From NCBI GenBank assembly GCA_029260135.1, contig JAJDDV010000002.1:1-64000 (forward strand): a stretch of DNA of 64,000 nucleotides, given 5' to 3'. Each line of letters starts with the position of its first letter. Position 1 is the stretch's first letter. This document shows positions 28,337 through 38,448 of this stretch, piece by piece. The notes beneath the pieces were generated by a model. The model was not told where the DNA came from. It did no database searches and saw only the letters and a program-made list of their open reading frames with translations. Both the position numbers and the translations under genes were made by a program. Source of the stretch: Phycisphaerae bacterium. Lineage in GTDB: Bacteria > Planctomycetota > Phycisphaerae > UBA1845.

Positions 28337-29827
28337 ATGAATGTACGTTCGCAAGTATCGATGGTGTTCCACCTGGACAAGTGTATCGGGTGCCACACGT
28401 GCAGCATTGCCTGCAAGAACATCTGGACCGACCGCAAGGGTACGGACTACATGTGGTGGAACAACGTCGAGACCAAACCCGGAACCGGGTTCCCCACGCG
28501 CTGGGAGGATCAGGAGAAGTACAAGGGCGGGTGGGAGAAGAACAACGGCTCCATCAATCTGAAGTCCACGGACAAGAAGCGGATCGTGCTGAACATCTTT
28601 CACAATCCGCACATGCCCAGCATGGACGACTATTACGAGCCCTGGACCTACGACTATCAGAACCTGTTCAACGCGAAGGAAGGTTCTGATCAGCCGACGG
28701 CGCTGCCCATCTCAAAAGTGACGGGTGAACAGATCAACGTCGAGTCGGGTCCGAACTGGGACGACGATCTTGGCGGTTCGCCGCTCTATGCGGAGAACGA
28801 TCCGAACCTCGAAGGCCTGACGGAAGATCAGCGGGCGCAGTTGTCAGCCATCGAGCGATTGGTGTTCTTCTACTTCCCGCGCATCTGCAACCACTGCCTG
28901 AACCCGGCGTGCGTCGCGTCCTGTCCGTCCGGCGCGCTCTACAAGCGCGGCGAGGACGGTATCGTCCTGATCGATCAGAAGAAATGCCGCGCGTGGCGTT
29001 CTTGCGTGTCGGCGTGCCCCTACAAGAAAACCTATTTCAACTGGTTCACGGGGAAGAGTGAGAAGTGCATTCTGTGTTTTCCGCGCGTCGAGACAGGGCA
29101 GGCACCCGCGTGTTTCCACTCGTGCGTGGGAAGGATTCGCTATCTCGGCGTTCTGCTCTATGACGCCGACCGCATTGAAGAAGTGGCGAATCTCCCGACG
29201 GAAGAGCTGATCGAAGGGCATCGATCGCTCGTACTCGACCCCAACGATCCAGTCGTCGCCGAGGCGGCCAGGCGTAACGGCATTCATGATTCGGTCATCG
29301 AATCCGCGCAGAAGTCGCCGGTCTACAAGTTCGTCAAAGAGTGGCGGATCGCGCTGCCCCCGCACATCGAATATCGCACAATGCCGATGCTGTACTACGT
29401 TCCGCCGATGTCGCCGGTCATGTCCGTTCGGAACGAGAAGACCATCGAGCACGTCAGCGACAATCTGTTCCACGACATCGATCAGGCGAGGGTCCCGCTG
29501 AAGTTCCTGGCGAACCTCTTCGGCGGCGGTCACGAGGCCAAGGTTGTTTACGCACTGCGAAAGCAGAAGGCGGTTCGCTGGCTTCGTCGAGCGTTGACGG
29601 TGGGTGACGTGACGATGGACCAGGCCAAGCGGATGCTCAACGAGGCGGATTGCACGGAAGAGGAGGCGGATGCGATCTACCGGCTGACGTCCCTCTGTAC
29701 ATTCGAGGAGCGGTTCGTCATTCCGCCGTCGCACCGCGAAGAGGCCATCGAGATGATTCAGGATCCGCACGAGCGCCGCCAGAGCGCGGGATTCGGTTTC
29801 CTGTCCGGCCCGCGAAGAGGACTGTAA
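28337..29827 (+). CDS. narH: Respiratory nitrate reductase beta subunit (Fe-S)
   Basis: A 496-residue electron-transfer subunit carrying three [4Fe-4S] and one [3Fe-4S] cluster between NarI and NarG. The first cluster motif is Cys16-x2-Cys19-x2-Cys22-x3-Cys26. The second is CNHCLNPACVASCPSG. The third, CRAWRSCVSACPY, has Trp where a ferredoxin would have Cys, the NarH feature that gives the [3Fe-4S] cluster. CILCFPRVETGQAPACFHSCVGR completes the set. The C-terminal part (ALRKQKAVRWLRRAL) is typical of NarH. It sits between narG and narJ with short gaps, so it is cotranscribed. Confidence 0.97.
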   Translation: MNVRSQVSMVFHLDKCIGCHTCSIACKNIWTDRKGTDYMWWNNVETKPGTGFPTRWEDQEKYKGGWEKNNGSINLKSTDKKRIVLNIFHNPHMPSMDDYYEPWTYDYQNLFNAKEGSDQPTALPISKVTGEQINVESGPNWDDDLGGSPLYAENDPNLEGLTEDQRAQLSAIERLVFFYFPRICNHCLNPACVASCPSGALYKRGEDGIVLIDQKKCRAWRSCVSACPYKKTYFNWFTGKSEKCILCFPRVETGQAPACFHSCVGRIRYLGVLLYDADRIEEVANLPTEELIEGHRSLVLDPNDPVVAEAARRNGIHDSVIESAQKSPVYKFVKEWRIALPPHIEYRTMPMLYYVPPMSPVMSVRNEKTIEHVSDNLFHDIDQARVPLKFLANLFGGGHEAKVVYALRKQKAVRWLRRALTVGDVTMDQAKRMLNEADCTEEEADAIYRLTSLCTFEERFVIPPSHREEAIEMIQDPHERRQSAGFGFLSGPRRGL

Positions 29828-29829
29828 CG

Positions 29830-30417
29830 ATGGACCATGCGGCGACATACGATCTGATCGCGTCGGTGCTGATCTATCCGGACGAGACGTTCGAGGAGAG
29901 GCTCGCGACGTGTGAGGCGTCGCTCGGCGCGTTGGATGACGAGGCCCGTGATCGCTTCGTGGAATGGGCACAGCAGATGCGCGACCTCTCGGCGGAAGAT
30001 CGCCAGGAGGTTTATACGCGAACCTTCGATCTGTCGCCGAAGTGTACGCTCGAGCTGGGCTGGCATCTGTTCGGCGAACAGTATGACAGGGGCACGTTCC
30101 TGGTCTGGATGCGCGGTCAACTACGCGGGTTCTCTTTGGAAGAGACGACGGACCTTCCGGATCACGTTCGGCATGTGCTTCCCGTACTGGGGCGGCTGGA
30201 ACCTTCAGCGGCGGACAAGTTCTCTCGCGCGTGCGTGCTACCGGCGATGGAGACGATTCGCGACGGTCTCAAGACGATGGACAGCCCCTATGGGCTGCTG
30301 ATCAACGGTGTTTGCTCGTGGTTGGAATCGCGCCACGGCGCGTCCGATCGCGACGCTACGGACTTGCCGATTCTGTCGGAAGACCATGAGGCGTTGCTTC
30401 GCGCGGAGAGTGTATAG
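29830..30417 (+). CDS. narJ: Nitrate reductase molybdenum cofactor assembly chaperone
   Basis: A 195-residue, all-helical cytosolic protein of the NarJ/TorD family. It binds apo-NarGH and directs Mo-cofactor insertion and docking to NarI. Visible features are LIASVLIYPDE at the start, YTRTFDLSPKCTLELGWHLFGEQYDRG, the family's central motif, and DLPDHVRHVLPVLGRL. The ATG is 2 bases after the narH stop, and the narI ATG is 3 bases after its own stop, which is tight enough for coupled translation. Confidence 0.93.
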   Translation: MDHAATYDLIASVLIYPDETFEERLATCEASLGALDDEARDRFVEWAQQMRDLSAEDRQEVYTRTFDLSPKCTLELGWHLFGEQYDRGTFLVWMRGQLRGFSLEETTDLPDHVRHVLPVLGRLEPSAADKFSRACVLPAMETIRDGLKTMDSPYGLLINGVCSWLESRHGASDRDATDLPILSEDHEALLRAESV

Positions 30418-30420
30418 ACC

Positions 30421-31128
30421 ATGGATAGCGCACAACAATACCTCGATCAAATCCTGTTCGGCGTGGCGCCCTATCTCGCCTTGATCATCTTCTTCTTGGG
30501 GACGATCCAGCGCTATCGGGCGCAGGCGTTTACCTACTCGAGCCTGTCGTCACAGTTTCTGGAGAACCAGCGACATTTCTGGGGCATGGTTCCGCTGCAC
30601 TATGGGATCCTTGTCGTGCTGCTCGGCCATGTAGTGGCCTTCCTGTTCCCTCGCACGCTATTGGCGTGGAACGGGCATCCGGTTCGATTGTATATCCTCG
30701 AAATTACGGCGCTGATCTTCGGGTTGCTCACGCTGCTCGGGCTCTTGAGTACGCTGACAAGACGCTTGGCCTTCAGCAAGATCCGAACGGTCACGACCCC
30801 GGCCGACCTTGTCTTGCACCTGATGCTACTGGTTCAAGTCGGCAGCGGCGTCTACCTGGCCGTGATGCACTCGTGGGGGTCGTCCTGGTTTGCGGCCTCG
30901 GCGGCACCATACCTCTGGTCGATCATCACGCTCGACCCGGACATTTCGTATGTTCTGGCGATGCCGTTTGCGGTGAAGTTACATATCGTCAACGCGTGTA
31001 TAACCATTGGTTTCTTCCCGTTTACACGCCTGGTCCACGTTCTTGTGATTCCGAACCCCTACTTGTGGCGTAAACCGCAAGTCGTGCGATGGAATCGGGA
31101 TCCAGCCGCGGGGCGAGGGGGTTCGTGA
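30421..31128 (+). CDS. narI: Respiratory nitrate reductase gamma subunit (cytochrome b)
   Basis: A 235-residue membrane protein with five predicted helices that oxidises quinol and passes electrons through two b hemes to NarH. His60 and His70 (spacing 10) and His188 and His206 (spacing 18) match the four heme-b ligands of E. coli NarI (56/66 and 187/205). HFWGMVPLHYGI and KLHIVNACITIGFFPFTRLVH are family hallmarks. With its own NarI, the complex does not depend on the ACIII for electrons. Starts 3 bases after narJ. Confidence 0.95.
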   Translation: MDSAQQYLDQILFGVAPYLALIIFFLGTIQRYRAQAFTYSSLSSQFLENQRHFWGMVPLHYGILVVLLGHVVAFLFPRTLLAWNGHPVRLYILEITALIFGLLTLLGLLSTLTRRLAFSKIRTVTTPADLVLHLMLLVQVGSGVYLAVMHSWGSSWFAASAAPYLWSIITLDPDISYVLAMPFAVKLHIVNACITIGFFPFTRLVHVLVIPNPYLWRKPQVVRWNRDPAAGRGGS

Positions 31129-31198
31129 CGGGCGCAAGGTGAGGACTTCTTGGTCGGGCCGGAATGGGCAGATGGGTGAGGTAGCGTAGGCGAACCTG

Positions 31199-32989
31199 AT
31201 GGAAGTACAAAACAAAGCAACGAGTATTGATCTCTTTTCGCTGAAGACGCGGCCGATGCGCGCGTTCCACATGACGTGGTTCTCGTTCTTCCTCTGCTTC
31301 TTCGCCTGGTTCGGCATCGCGCCGCTGTTAGAGATCGTCGGCGAAGACCTGGGTCTGACGAAGGCCCAGAAATACAACTCTTTGATCGCCTCCGTTGCGA
31401 TTACGATTTTCGCGCGCCTCTTCATCGGATGGCTGTGTGACCGAATCGGACCGCGTTTGAGCTATACGTTCCTGCTCATATTCGGTGCGATCCCTGTAAT
31501 GGCGATCGGCCTCTCGCATTCGTACATGTCATTTGTTCTGTTTCGCCTGGGTATTGGCGTCATCGGCGCATCGTTTGTCATTACTCAATACCATACGTCA
31601 GTCATGTTTGCGCCCAATTGCGTGGGAACCGCCAATGCGACCTCCGCGGGGTGGGGCAATCTGGGGGGCGGCGTCACCAATATGGTCATGCCGCTACTTC
31701 TCTCCGCATTCATTTGGTTTAATCTCTCCGAATCGAGTTCCTGGCGGCTTTGCATGCTCGTTGCGGGGGGTGTGTGCTTCCTTACTGGAATTGCCTACTA
31801 CTTCTTTACGACCGACTTGCCGAACGGGAACTTCAAGGAACTTCGGGCATCAGGCGAGTTGGTTCTTCCCAAAAAGGCCAAGGGTGGGTTCTGGTTGGCG
31901 TGCAAAGACCACCGTGTCTGGGCGCTCTTCTTCATCTATGCCGCTTGCTTCGGGATCGAGTTGACGATTAACGGCATGGCCGCCATGTACTTTCGAGAGT
32001 ACTTCGGGCTCGGAATCAAAACGGCGGGGCTTGTGGCCGGCCTGTTCGGGCTGATGAATATATTTGCCAGAACAACGGGTGGATTCATAAGTGACAAGTT
32101 CGTCCAGAAGGGCGGGCTCAGAGGGCGCGTCCGCTGGCTCTTCATAGCACTGATTGCCGAGGGGATTGCGCTGATCTTCTTCTCGCAGATGCGAGTACTC
32201 GCCCTTGCGATTCCATCGCTGATTATCTTCAGCCTGTTCGTCCAGATGTCCGAGGGGGCAACCTATTCCGTCGTTCCTTTCATCAACAAGAAGGCCCTGG
32301 GACCTGTGGCCGGAATCGTCGGAGCCGGGGGGAATTTCGGCGCTGTATGTGCGGGACTTCTCTTCAGATTCAGCGGATGGGACGAGCCCACGACGTTGTT
32401 GGTTCTCGGAGGCCTGGTATCGATTACGGCGTTCGCCACGTTCCTGGTCAAGTTCGCCCCCGAGGTTGAAACGGCTGTTGCCGAAGAACATAACGAAGCG
32501 ATGACGCGACGGCGAGAGCAACTCAAAGACCGCGTTCCGATTCACGATCTCATTCCGGGTATCAGGCATGTTCGCCCGATGGACGTCTTGCGCATCTACC
32601 TCGGTATCGCGCTGGTGATCAAGGGCATCTACTTCATCATGAACATGGCCGAGCTCGAGGGCACGCTCGGGAGCGATATGGGAGAGGGGCAGACGATGAT
32701 CGCCTGGTCCGTCGTGTTCGCGCACGTGATCGGCGGCGCGAGCCTCGCTCTTGGGTTCGTAACGCGCGTCGGCGCGGCGGCCAACGCGCTCATCCTTCTT
32801 GGCGCGGTCGTTGTGACGTTGGTCGGGGCGACGCAAGCCACGGGCAGCCTCATCGGGACCAACGTGAACTTCCAGTTTACGTCGCTTGTGTTCGTCTTGC
32901 TGGCGTTGTTCGTGTGGCGCGGATCCGGCCCGTTCTCGTTGGATCATCTGTTGCGCATTGATGCAGAGAAAGAACCGGAAGTTTTCTAG
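31199..32989 (+). CDS. narK1: NarK1-type nitrate/nitrite transporter fused to a DoxX-like domain
   Basis: A 596-residue membrane protein. Residues about 20-435 are an MFS carrier of the nitrate/nitrite porter family: WFSFFLCFFAWFGIAPL at the start, RLFIGWLCDRIGPR between helices 2 and 3, the nitrate-signature-like GWGNLGGGVTNMVMP, and VGAGGNFGAVCAGLLF later. After a charged cytoplasmic linker, residues about 458-590 add four more helices resembling DoxX (VLRIYLGIALVIKGIYF, ALGFVTRVGAAANALILLGA, WRGSGPFSLDHLL). I know no characterised NarK protein with this tail. The MFS part looks less GC-rich than its neighbours. A 70-base gap and weak SD (GTGAGGT) precede the ATG. Confidence 0.88.
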   Translation: MEVQNKATSIDLFSLKTRPMRAFHMTWFSFFLCFFAWFGIAPLLEIVGEDLGLTKAQKYNSLIASVAITIFARLFIGWLCDRIGPRLSYTFLLIFGAIPVMAIGLSHSYMSFVLFRLGIGVIGASFVITQYHTSVMFAPNCVGTANATSAGWGNLGGGVTNMVMPLLLSAFIWFNLSESSSWRLCMLVAGGVCFLTGIAYYFFTTDLPNGNFKELRASGELVLPKKAKGGFWLACKDHRVWALFFIYAACFGIELTINGMAAMYFREYFGLGIKTAGLVAGLFGLMNIFARTTGGFISDKFVQKGGLRGRVRWLFIALIAEGIALIFFSQMRVLALAIPSLIIFSLFVQMSEGATYSVVPFINKKALGPVAGIVGAGGNFGAVCAGLLFRFSGWDEPTTLLVLGGLVSITAFATFLVKFAPEVETAVAEEHNEAMTRRREQLKDRVPIHDLIPGIRHVRPMDVLRIYLGIALVIKGIYFIMNMAELEGTLGSDMGEGQTMIAWSVVFAHVIGGASLALGFVTRVGAAANALILLGAVVVTLVGATQATGSLIGTNVNFQFTSLVFVLLALFVWRGSGPFSLDHLLRIDAEKEPEVF

Positions 32990-33096
32990 AGGTGGGACCG
33001 CCGAGCAGGACGGAGAGTGTGACGCGTTCGGTTCACTTGAACCGTAGGATTGAAAAGGCCTCAGAGACCGAACACACAGCGAGGATGGACGTCGTT

Positions 33097-34731
33097 ATGG
33101 GCAGAATAGAACACTGGGACCCCGACAATCCACAAGAATGGCAGAGTTCCGGCAAGGCGATCGCGACGCGCAACCTGTGTGTCTCGATCCCGAACCTCCT
33201 CTGCGCGTTCTCGGTCTGGCTCTATTGGGGCATGTTGGCGAAGTTCATCCAGAAACTTCACTTCGCCAACCCCGACCTGTTCAACTTCACGTTTCTCCAC
33301 GACGGGGAGCCCTATCAGGGTGACGCCTATCGCGCGCTGATGTTCAATCTTCCCGCAGTGGCGGGTTTGGCCGGCGCGACGCTACGCATTCCCAACTCGT
33401 TCATGATCGCGATTTGCGGTGGCCGCAACGTCAAGTTCATGACGACGCTCTTGCTGATCCTTCCCGCGATCGGAGCGGGATTCGCGCTGCAGAATCCGGA
33501 CATCCCCTTCCTGACACTCATCATCCTGGCGGCGTTGTCCGGCGTGGGTGGTGGGGCGTTCTCCTCGTCGATGTCGAACATCAGCTTCTTCTTCCCGAAG
33601 AAGATTCAGGGGTTATCGCTGGGCCTCAACGCCGGTCTCGGTAACCTCGGCGTGAGTGTCATGCAGTTTCTGCTCCCCTGGATCATCACGTTCGGCGCGT
33701 TCGGTTCGATCGGCGGTGACCCCTACGTCATTGGGACGGGTGAAGCGGCGAAGAGCGTGTGGATCCAGAACGCCGGTCTCGTGTGGGTCCCGGTGCTGGC
33801 CTTCCTGGCGATCCTAGCCGGTTTGTTGATGAACAACTTGCCGCAGCACAAGTGCGGGGCGGCGCCGATCGCCATCGGAAAATACCTGTGGCTGATGGTT
33901 CTGGGCTACATCGGCGCGACGGTCGGCATTGTTCTTCTACTGACGCCGTGGGGCGGTTTCCCGGTTCTGCTGAAGGTGTTCCTGATTGTCGCGATCGCGG
34001 CTGTCATCACGCTGGCGGCCATGCGTTTCCTGACGCCCAAGGAAACCAAGGCCAACCTGAAGAATCAGTTTGCGATCTTCTCCAACAAGCATAACTGGAT
34101 CATGACGTGGTTGTACACGATGACGTTCGGATCGTTCATCGGGTATGCGAACGCGTTTCCGAAATTGATCGACGATGTGTTCGGCGTCATTCGCGTGGGG
34201 CCGGACGGCAACCCGCTGACCGAGTCCATCATCAATCCTTCGGCTCCGATCTCGTCGTCCTACATCTGGATCGGCGCCGGCGTCGGCGCGTTGATTCGAC
34301 CGATCGGCGGTTGGCTGTCGGATAAGTGGGGCGGGGCACGCGTGACGCACTGGGACACGCTCCTGATGATCATCGCAACGATCTCCGCGGGCTACTTTGT
34401 CTCCCTGGCCAGCCAATCCCTCACGCCCGAGCAGTACTTCATTCCGTTCCTGTTGGTCTTCATCGTCCTGTTCGCAACGACCGGTATCGGGAATGGATCG
34501 ACGTTCCGGATGATCCCGATCATCTTCTCGAAGGAACAGGCCGGACCGGTCCTGGGCTGGACGTCGGCCATCGCGGCGTACGGTGCGTTTCTGATCCCGA
34601 AGATCGTCGGTACGCAGATCAAGGGCGGTACGCCGGAATACGCGCTCTATGGATTCGCACTCTACTATCTGAGTTGCCTCGTCGTGAACTGGTGGTACTA
34701 CGCACGGCGTAACGCGGAGATCAAGTGTTAA
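33097..34731 (+). CDS. narK2: NarK2-type nitrate/nitrite antiporter
   Basis: A 544-residue membrane protein with at least 12 predicted helices. The N-terminal HWDPDNPQEWQ, then ATRNLCVSIPNLLCAFSVWLYWG, matches the start of NarK/NarU proteins. LRIPNSFMIAICGGRNV, GGGAFSSSMSNISFFFPKKIQGLSLGLNAGLGNLGVSVMQF (the nitrate signature) and a second signature near GIGNGSTFRMIPIIF are present. The likely role is nitrate/nitrite exchange, complementing NarK1. Start: ATG 33097 with GAGG at 33081-33084 is preferred; ATG 33085 has no room for an SD, and an upstream in-frame start at 32992 would give an untypical leader. actA begins inside its end. Confidence 0.93.
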   Translation: MGRIEHWDPDNPQEWQSSGKAIATRNLCVSIPNLLCAFSVWLYWGMLAKFIQKLHFANPDLFNFTFLHDGEPYQGDAYRALMFNLPAVAGLAGATLRIPNSFMIAICGGRNVKFMTTLLLILPAIGAGFALQNPDIPFLTLIILAALSGVGGGAFSSSMSNISFFFPKKIQGLSLGLNAGLGNLGVSVMQFLLPWIITFGAFGSIGGDPYVIGTGEAAKSVWIQNAGLVWVPVLAFLAILAGLLMNNLPQHKCGAAPIAIGKYLWLMVLGYIGATVGIVLLLTPWGGFPVLLKVFLIVAIAAVITLAAMRFLTPKETKANLKNQFAIFSNKHNWIMTWLYTMTFGSFIGYANAFPKLIDDVFGVIRVGPDGNPLTESIINPSAPISSSYIWIGAGVGALIRPIGGWLSDKWGGARVTHWDTLLMIIATISAGYFVSLASQSLTPEQYFIPFLLVFIVLFATTGIGNGSTFRMIPIIFSKEQAGPVLGWTSAIAAYGAFLIPKIVGTQIKGGTPEYALYGFALYYLSCLVVNWWYYARRNAEIKC

Positions 34732-35393
34732 CACGCGAGAGTAGATCTCAGAGCGTCACGATCGTACTTGCGATCGGCGCGGTGTTCAGCCTGGCGACGC
34801 TCGTCGCGAGGTTGGGGGCGTTCCATCTTCCGGGAAACCACCAGGGGTATGCGCCGGAGCAGCCGATCGCGTTCTCGCACCGCCTTCACGCAGGGGAATT
34901 GTTGATCGACTGTCTCTACTGCCACCACGGCGCGGAAACCAGCCGTCACGCGGGGATTCCCGCCGGCAGCATCTGCATGAACTGTCACTCGATCGTCACC
35001 GATACACTGGGCTCCGTCCGCGCGGAAGACGAACGGGCCGAAGAAGAGCAACGCAAACCTCGCCGAATGGTGTCCGCCGAGTTGCAGAAACTGTATGACG
35101 CCCTCGCAGTGGACGAAGAGATGAAGCCGATCCCCGGGCGGACACCTCGATCCATCGAGTGGATCAAAGTCCACAACCTGCCGGACTTCACGTTCTTCAG
35201 CCACGCAGCGCACGTGCCCACCGGTGTTGCCTGCGAAAGGTGCCACGGGGCGGTCGAGACGATGGAGCGCGTGCGGCAGGTCGAGGACCTGAGCATGGGG
35301 TGGTGTGTGAACTGCCACCGATCGGTCAATCGAATCGGTGTCGGAGGGCGCGCTGTCGACGCCTCGTTGGATTGTGCAGCCTGTCATTACTAG
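34725..35393 (+). CDS. actA: Alternative complex III subunit A (pentaheme cytochrome c)
   Basis: A 222-residue protein with one N-terminal membrane anchor (TIVLAIGAVFSLATLVARL) and five CXXCH heme sites at Cys63, Cys84, Cys170, Cys194 and Cys217. This is the ActA layout. ACIII is a quinol:cytochrome c (or direct oxidase) oxidoreductase that replaces the bc1 complex; ActA transmits electrons on the periplasmic side. It starts with GTG 7 bases before the end of narK2, so translation is coupled to the nar genes. The overlap ties the two respiratory units into one transcript. Confidence 0.92.
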   Translation: MLTRESRSQSVTIVLAIGAVFSLATLVARLGAFHLPGNHQGYAPEQPIAFSHRLHAGELLIDCLYCHHGAETSRHAGIPAGSICMNCHSIVTDTLGSVRAEDERAEEEQRKPRRMVSAELQKLYDALAVDEEMKPIPGRTPRSIEWIKVHNLPDFTFFSHAAHVPTGVACERCHGAVETMERVRQVEDLSMGWCVNCHRSVNRIGVGGRAVDASLDCAACHY

Positions 35394-35409
35394 GAGCGGT
35401 CAAGCGGTG

Positions 35410-38400
35410 ATGCCAGAGAAGAACCCGAAGACCTACTGGAAGAGCCTGTCGCAGCCGTGCGGCGCTGCGCCTTCTCCGCCGGTCGCCGGGGATGAGTTCC
35501 CTGAGTCGCACGAACCGGCTCGACAGGAAGTACGGCGTCGCGACTTTCTTGCGGCGGCCGGTTTTGCGCTGGGTGGTGTTGCGCTCGGTGGATGCCGTCG
35601 AACGCCCGTCGAGAAGGCGATTCCGTACCTCGTCCAACCCGAGGCGATCGTACCCGGGCGTGCGGTTCATTACGCATCGACGTGTGGTGCGTGCAGCGCC
35701 GGGTGTGGACTGCTCGTAAAGAATCGTGACGGGCGCGCCATCAAGCTCGAAGGGAATGATCTGCATCCGGTGTCACGCGGCGGCGTTTGCGCGGTGGGGC
35801 AGGCTTCAATCCTCGGTTTGTATGACAATCGGCGATTGCGGCATCCGCTGCGTGGCGGCGAGCCTGCCACATGGGATGAAGTCGACGCCGACATCTCGCC
35901 ACTGCTCGACGCGATACGTACGGGTGGAGGTTCCGTTCGGTTTCTATCCGGTCCCATCACGAGCCCGACGAAACGTCGAGTGATCCAGACGTTCCTTGGC
36001 CGCTTTGATGATGGAAAGCACGTTTCCTATGAGACGCTCTCTACGGCCGCCATCCACCAGGCCCATGAGCGCACCCACGGTCGGCGTGCGTTACCACGCT
36101 ACCTGTTTGAAGAGGCCGATGTCATCGTCGGATTCGACGCCGATTTCCTGGGGACTTGGATAGCACCGGTTGCCTTCACGGCAGGTTGGTCGGATCGTCG
36201 CAAGGTCGAGCAGGCCGCAGACGACTTCTCCTATCATGCGCAGTTCGAGGGACGTGTGTCGGTGACCGGCACGAAGGCGGACCGGCGGATACGGATCGCT
36301 CCGAGCGAGCTGGGCGCTGTGGTGAACCATCTCGCGTCAACGCTTGCCGCACGCGCCGGTGTGTCATTCGATTCGGGTCAGCAGACGCCGTTGCCGATCG
36401 ACGAGCATGTACTCGAAGAAGTGTCCGCGCATCTTTGGCGGTCACGAGGCAAGTCGCTCGTCGTTTGTGGCAGTCAAGACGTCGATGTTCAAGTTCTCTG
36501 CAACTTCATCAATGAGACGCTCGGGAACTATGGCAGGACGCTCGACATCTCCCAACCTGCGGCGACGGGCGGCGATGGCGACGGTGCCGTTCAGTCGTTG
36601 ATGCAGGAACTCGCTTCCGGGAGGGTGGACGCGCTCTTTCTCGACAATTTCAATCCGGTCTATGATCTTCCGAACGGAGCGGCATTCGCCACGGCGATGG
36701 GCAAGGTCGGCTTGATCGTCAGCTTTGCGGATCGACTCACCGAAACGTCCGAGCAGGCACGGTATGTCTGCCCCGACCATCATTACCTGGAATCGTGGGG
36801 CGATGTTTCACTCGGGAACGCCGTTGTCGGATTCAGGCAGCCGGTCATGCGCCCGCTCTTCGATACGCGATCCTGCCTGGAGAGCCTCACGCGTTGGTCC
36901 GGTACGACCACGACCGCGCAGGATCTCGTTCGCCAGACGTGGGGCGATCGTGTTTCGTGGGACCGCGCGATTCATGACGGCTTCGCGAGCGTTTCTGAAG
37001 AGCCCGCGCGGGCGACGACGTTTAGAGCGGACGCGGTGAGTGCCGTTCCCACACCCGATGAGCTGTCGGCAGATGCCTTTGCTTTGGTGCTCTACCCCAA
37101 GGTGGCCATGCTCGACGGTCGCGTCGCGTCGAACCCCTGGCTTCACGAGATGCCCGACCCGGTGACCAAGGTCGTGTGGGACAATTATGCCAGTCTCTCA
37201 CCCGCCGCCGCGCAGAGGCTGGGAGTGACGGACGGTGATCTCGTCAGCGTTCGCCATTCCCCTGAAGGCGGAACAGCGACCTCGATCGAGCTGCCGGCGC
37301 TGGTGCAGCCCGGACAGCATGACCGGGTCGTCGCGATTGCGCTGGGCTACGGTCATGCCCAGAGCGCACGGTTTGCCGACGTCGGACCTGAGTGGCTGGA
37401 AAAGAAGCCGACGCTGGGTCCCAACGGTCTGGTCGGTATGCGGGCCGCCGGACTACTGACGTATCAAAAGGGTACGCTTCAACTGTCCGGAGCATCGGTA
37501 ACCGTGTCTCCGACGGGCGGAAAGCACGAACTCGCGTCGACGCAGGACTATCACAACATCGAAGTGCCCGCCGCGTTGGTGATTCCCGGAATGGACCGTC
37601 GTCGGCCGATGATTCGAGAGACGACACTCGCGTCGTACAAGCGAGACGGATCCCTTCCGGTTCTTGGGCACGGCACCCATCACGAAGATCTCGGCGATCT
37701 TTGGCCCGACGATCACAAATACGAAGGGCATCACTGGGGCATGGTCGTCGACCTGGCCGCCTGTACCGGGTGCTCCGCCTGTGTCGTGTCCTGTCAGATC
37801 GAAAACAACATTCCTGTGGTCGGACGAGACGAAGTACGGCGCAAGCGCATCATGCACTGGTTGCGCGTTGACCGCTACTACAGTGAGACCGACGGCGAAG
37901 TCGACATCTCCCATCAGCCGGTGATGTGCCAGCACTGCGATCACGCGCCCTGTGAAACCGTCTGCCCGGTCTTGGCGACCGTTCACGGCGAAGAGGGACT
38001 CAATCAGCAGGCCTACAACCGCTGCGTGGGGACTCGGTACTGCGCCAACAACTGCCCCTATAAGACACGCCGTTTCAACTGGTTCGAATACGCCCGCGAG
38101 GACAAGCTCGCCAACATGGCGCTCAATCCGGACATCACCGTTCGCACCCGGGGTGTGATGGAGAAATGCTCGTTCTGCGTGCAGCGGATCGAGGAGGCAC
38201 GAATCGCTGCCAAGCGGCTGGGGCGACCGATCGCCGACGGCGATGTCCGCCCCGCGTGTCAGCAGTCCTGCCCGGCGGGCGCGATCGTTTTTGGCGATAT
38301 GAATGATCCCAAGAGCGCCGTCTCGAAGTTGATTCGTAGCGGACGCCACTATCGAATGCTCGAGGAAACGAACGTCAAACCATCGGTCGGCTATCTGGGC

Positions 38401-38448
38401 CTGGTACGCAACAGAAAAGAAGACGAGGACCACCAACACCATGGCTAG
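35410..38448 (+). CDS. actB: Alternative complex III subunit B (molybdopterin-like and Fe-S fusion)
   Basis: A 1012-residue exported subunit. A Tat-type leader ([16 protein letters not shown]) is followed by a lipobox-like LGGC (Cys62), so it may be lipid-anchored. Residues about 80-720 are a molybdopterin oxidoreductase-like domain ([14 protein letters not shown]), which in ACIII carries no Mo cofactor. The C-terminal part holds four Fe-S cluster motifs: [39 protein letters not shown] and CSFC...CQQSCPAGA. It takes electrons from quinol and passes them to the hemes. ATG 35410 follows AGGAG (35392-35396); a longer frame from 35338 would put extra residues before the Tat leader and overlap actA. 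Confidence 0.93.
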   Translation: MPEKNPKTYWKSLSQPCGAAPSPPVAGDEFPESHEPARQEVRRRDFLAAAGFALGGVALGGCRRTPVEKAIPYLVQPEAIVPGRAVHYASTCGACSAGCGLLVKNRDGRAIKLEGNDLHPVSRGGVCAVGQASILGLYDNRRLRHPLRGGEPATWDEVDADISPLLDAIRTGGGSVRFLSGPITSPTKRRVIQTFLGRFDDGKHVSYETLSTAAIHQAHERTHGRRALPRYLFEEADVIVGFDADFLGTWIAPVAFTAGWSDRRKVEQAADDFSYHAQFEGRVSVTGTKADRRIRIAPSELGAVVNHLASTLAARAGVSFDSGQQTPLPIDEHVLEEVSAHLWRSRGKSLVVCGSQDVDVQVLCNFINETLGNYGRTLDISQPAATGGDGDGAVQSLMQELASGRVDALFLDNFNPVYDLPNGAAFATAMGKVGLIVSFADRLTETSEQARYVCPDHHYLESWGDVSLGNAVVGFRQPVMRPLFDTRSCLESLTRWSGTTTTAQDLVRQTWGDRVSWDRAIHDGFASVSEEPARATTFRADAVSAVPTPDELSADAFALVLYPKVAMLDGRVASNPWLHEMPDPVTKVVWDNYASLSPAAAQRLGVTDGDLVSVRHSPEGGTATSIELPALVQPGQHDRVVAIALGYGHAQSARFADVGPEWLEKKPTLGPNGLVGMRAAGLLTYQKGTLQLSGASVTVSPTGGKHELASTQDYHNIEVPAALVIPGMDRRRPMIRETTLASYKRDGSLPVLGHGTHHEDLGDLWPDDHKYEGHHWGMVVDLAACTGCSACVVSCQIENNIPVVGRDEVRRKRIMHWLRVDRYYSETDGEVDISHQPVMCQHCDHAPCETVCPVLATVHGEEGLNQQAYNRCVGTRYCANNCPYKTRRFNWFEYAREDKLANMALNPDITVRTRGVMEKCSFCVQRIEEARIAAKRLGRPIADGDVRPACQQSCPAGAIVFGDMNDPKSAVSKLIRSGRHYRMLEETNVKPSVGYLGLVRNRKEDEDHQHHG

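Noticed and set aside
24499-28437. Two open frames of more than 600 codons on the minus strand
   Set aside because: They are antisense to narC/narG/narH, all with strong family matches; the translations are Arg/His-rich shadows.
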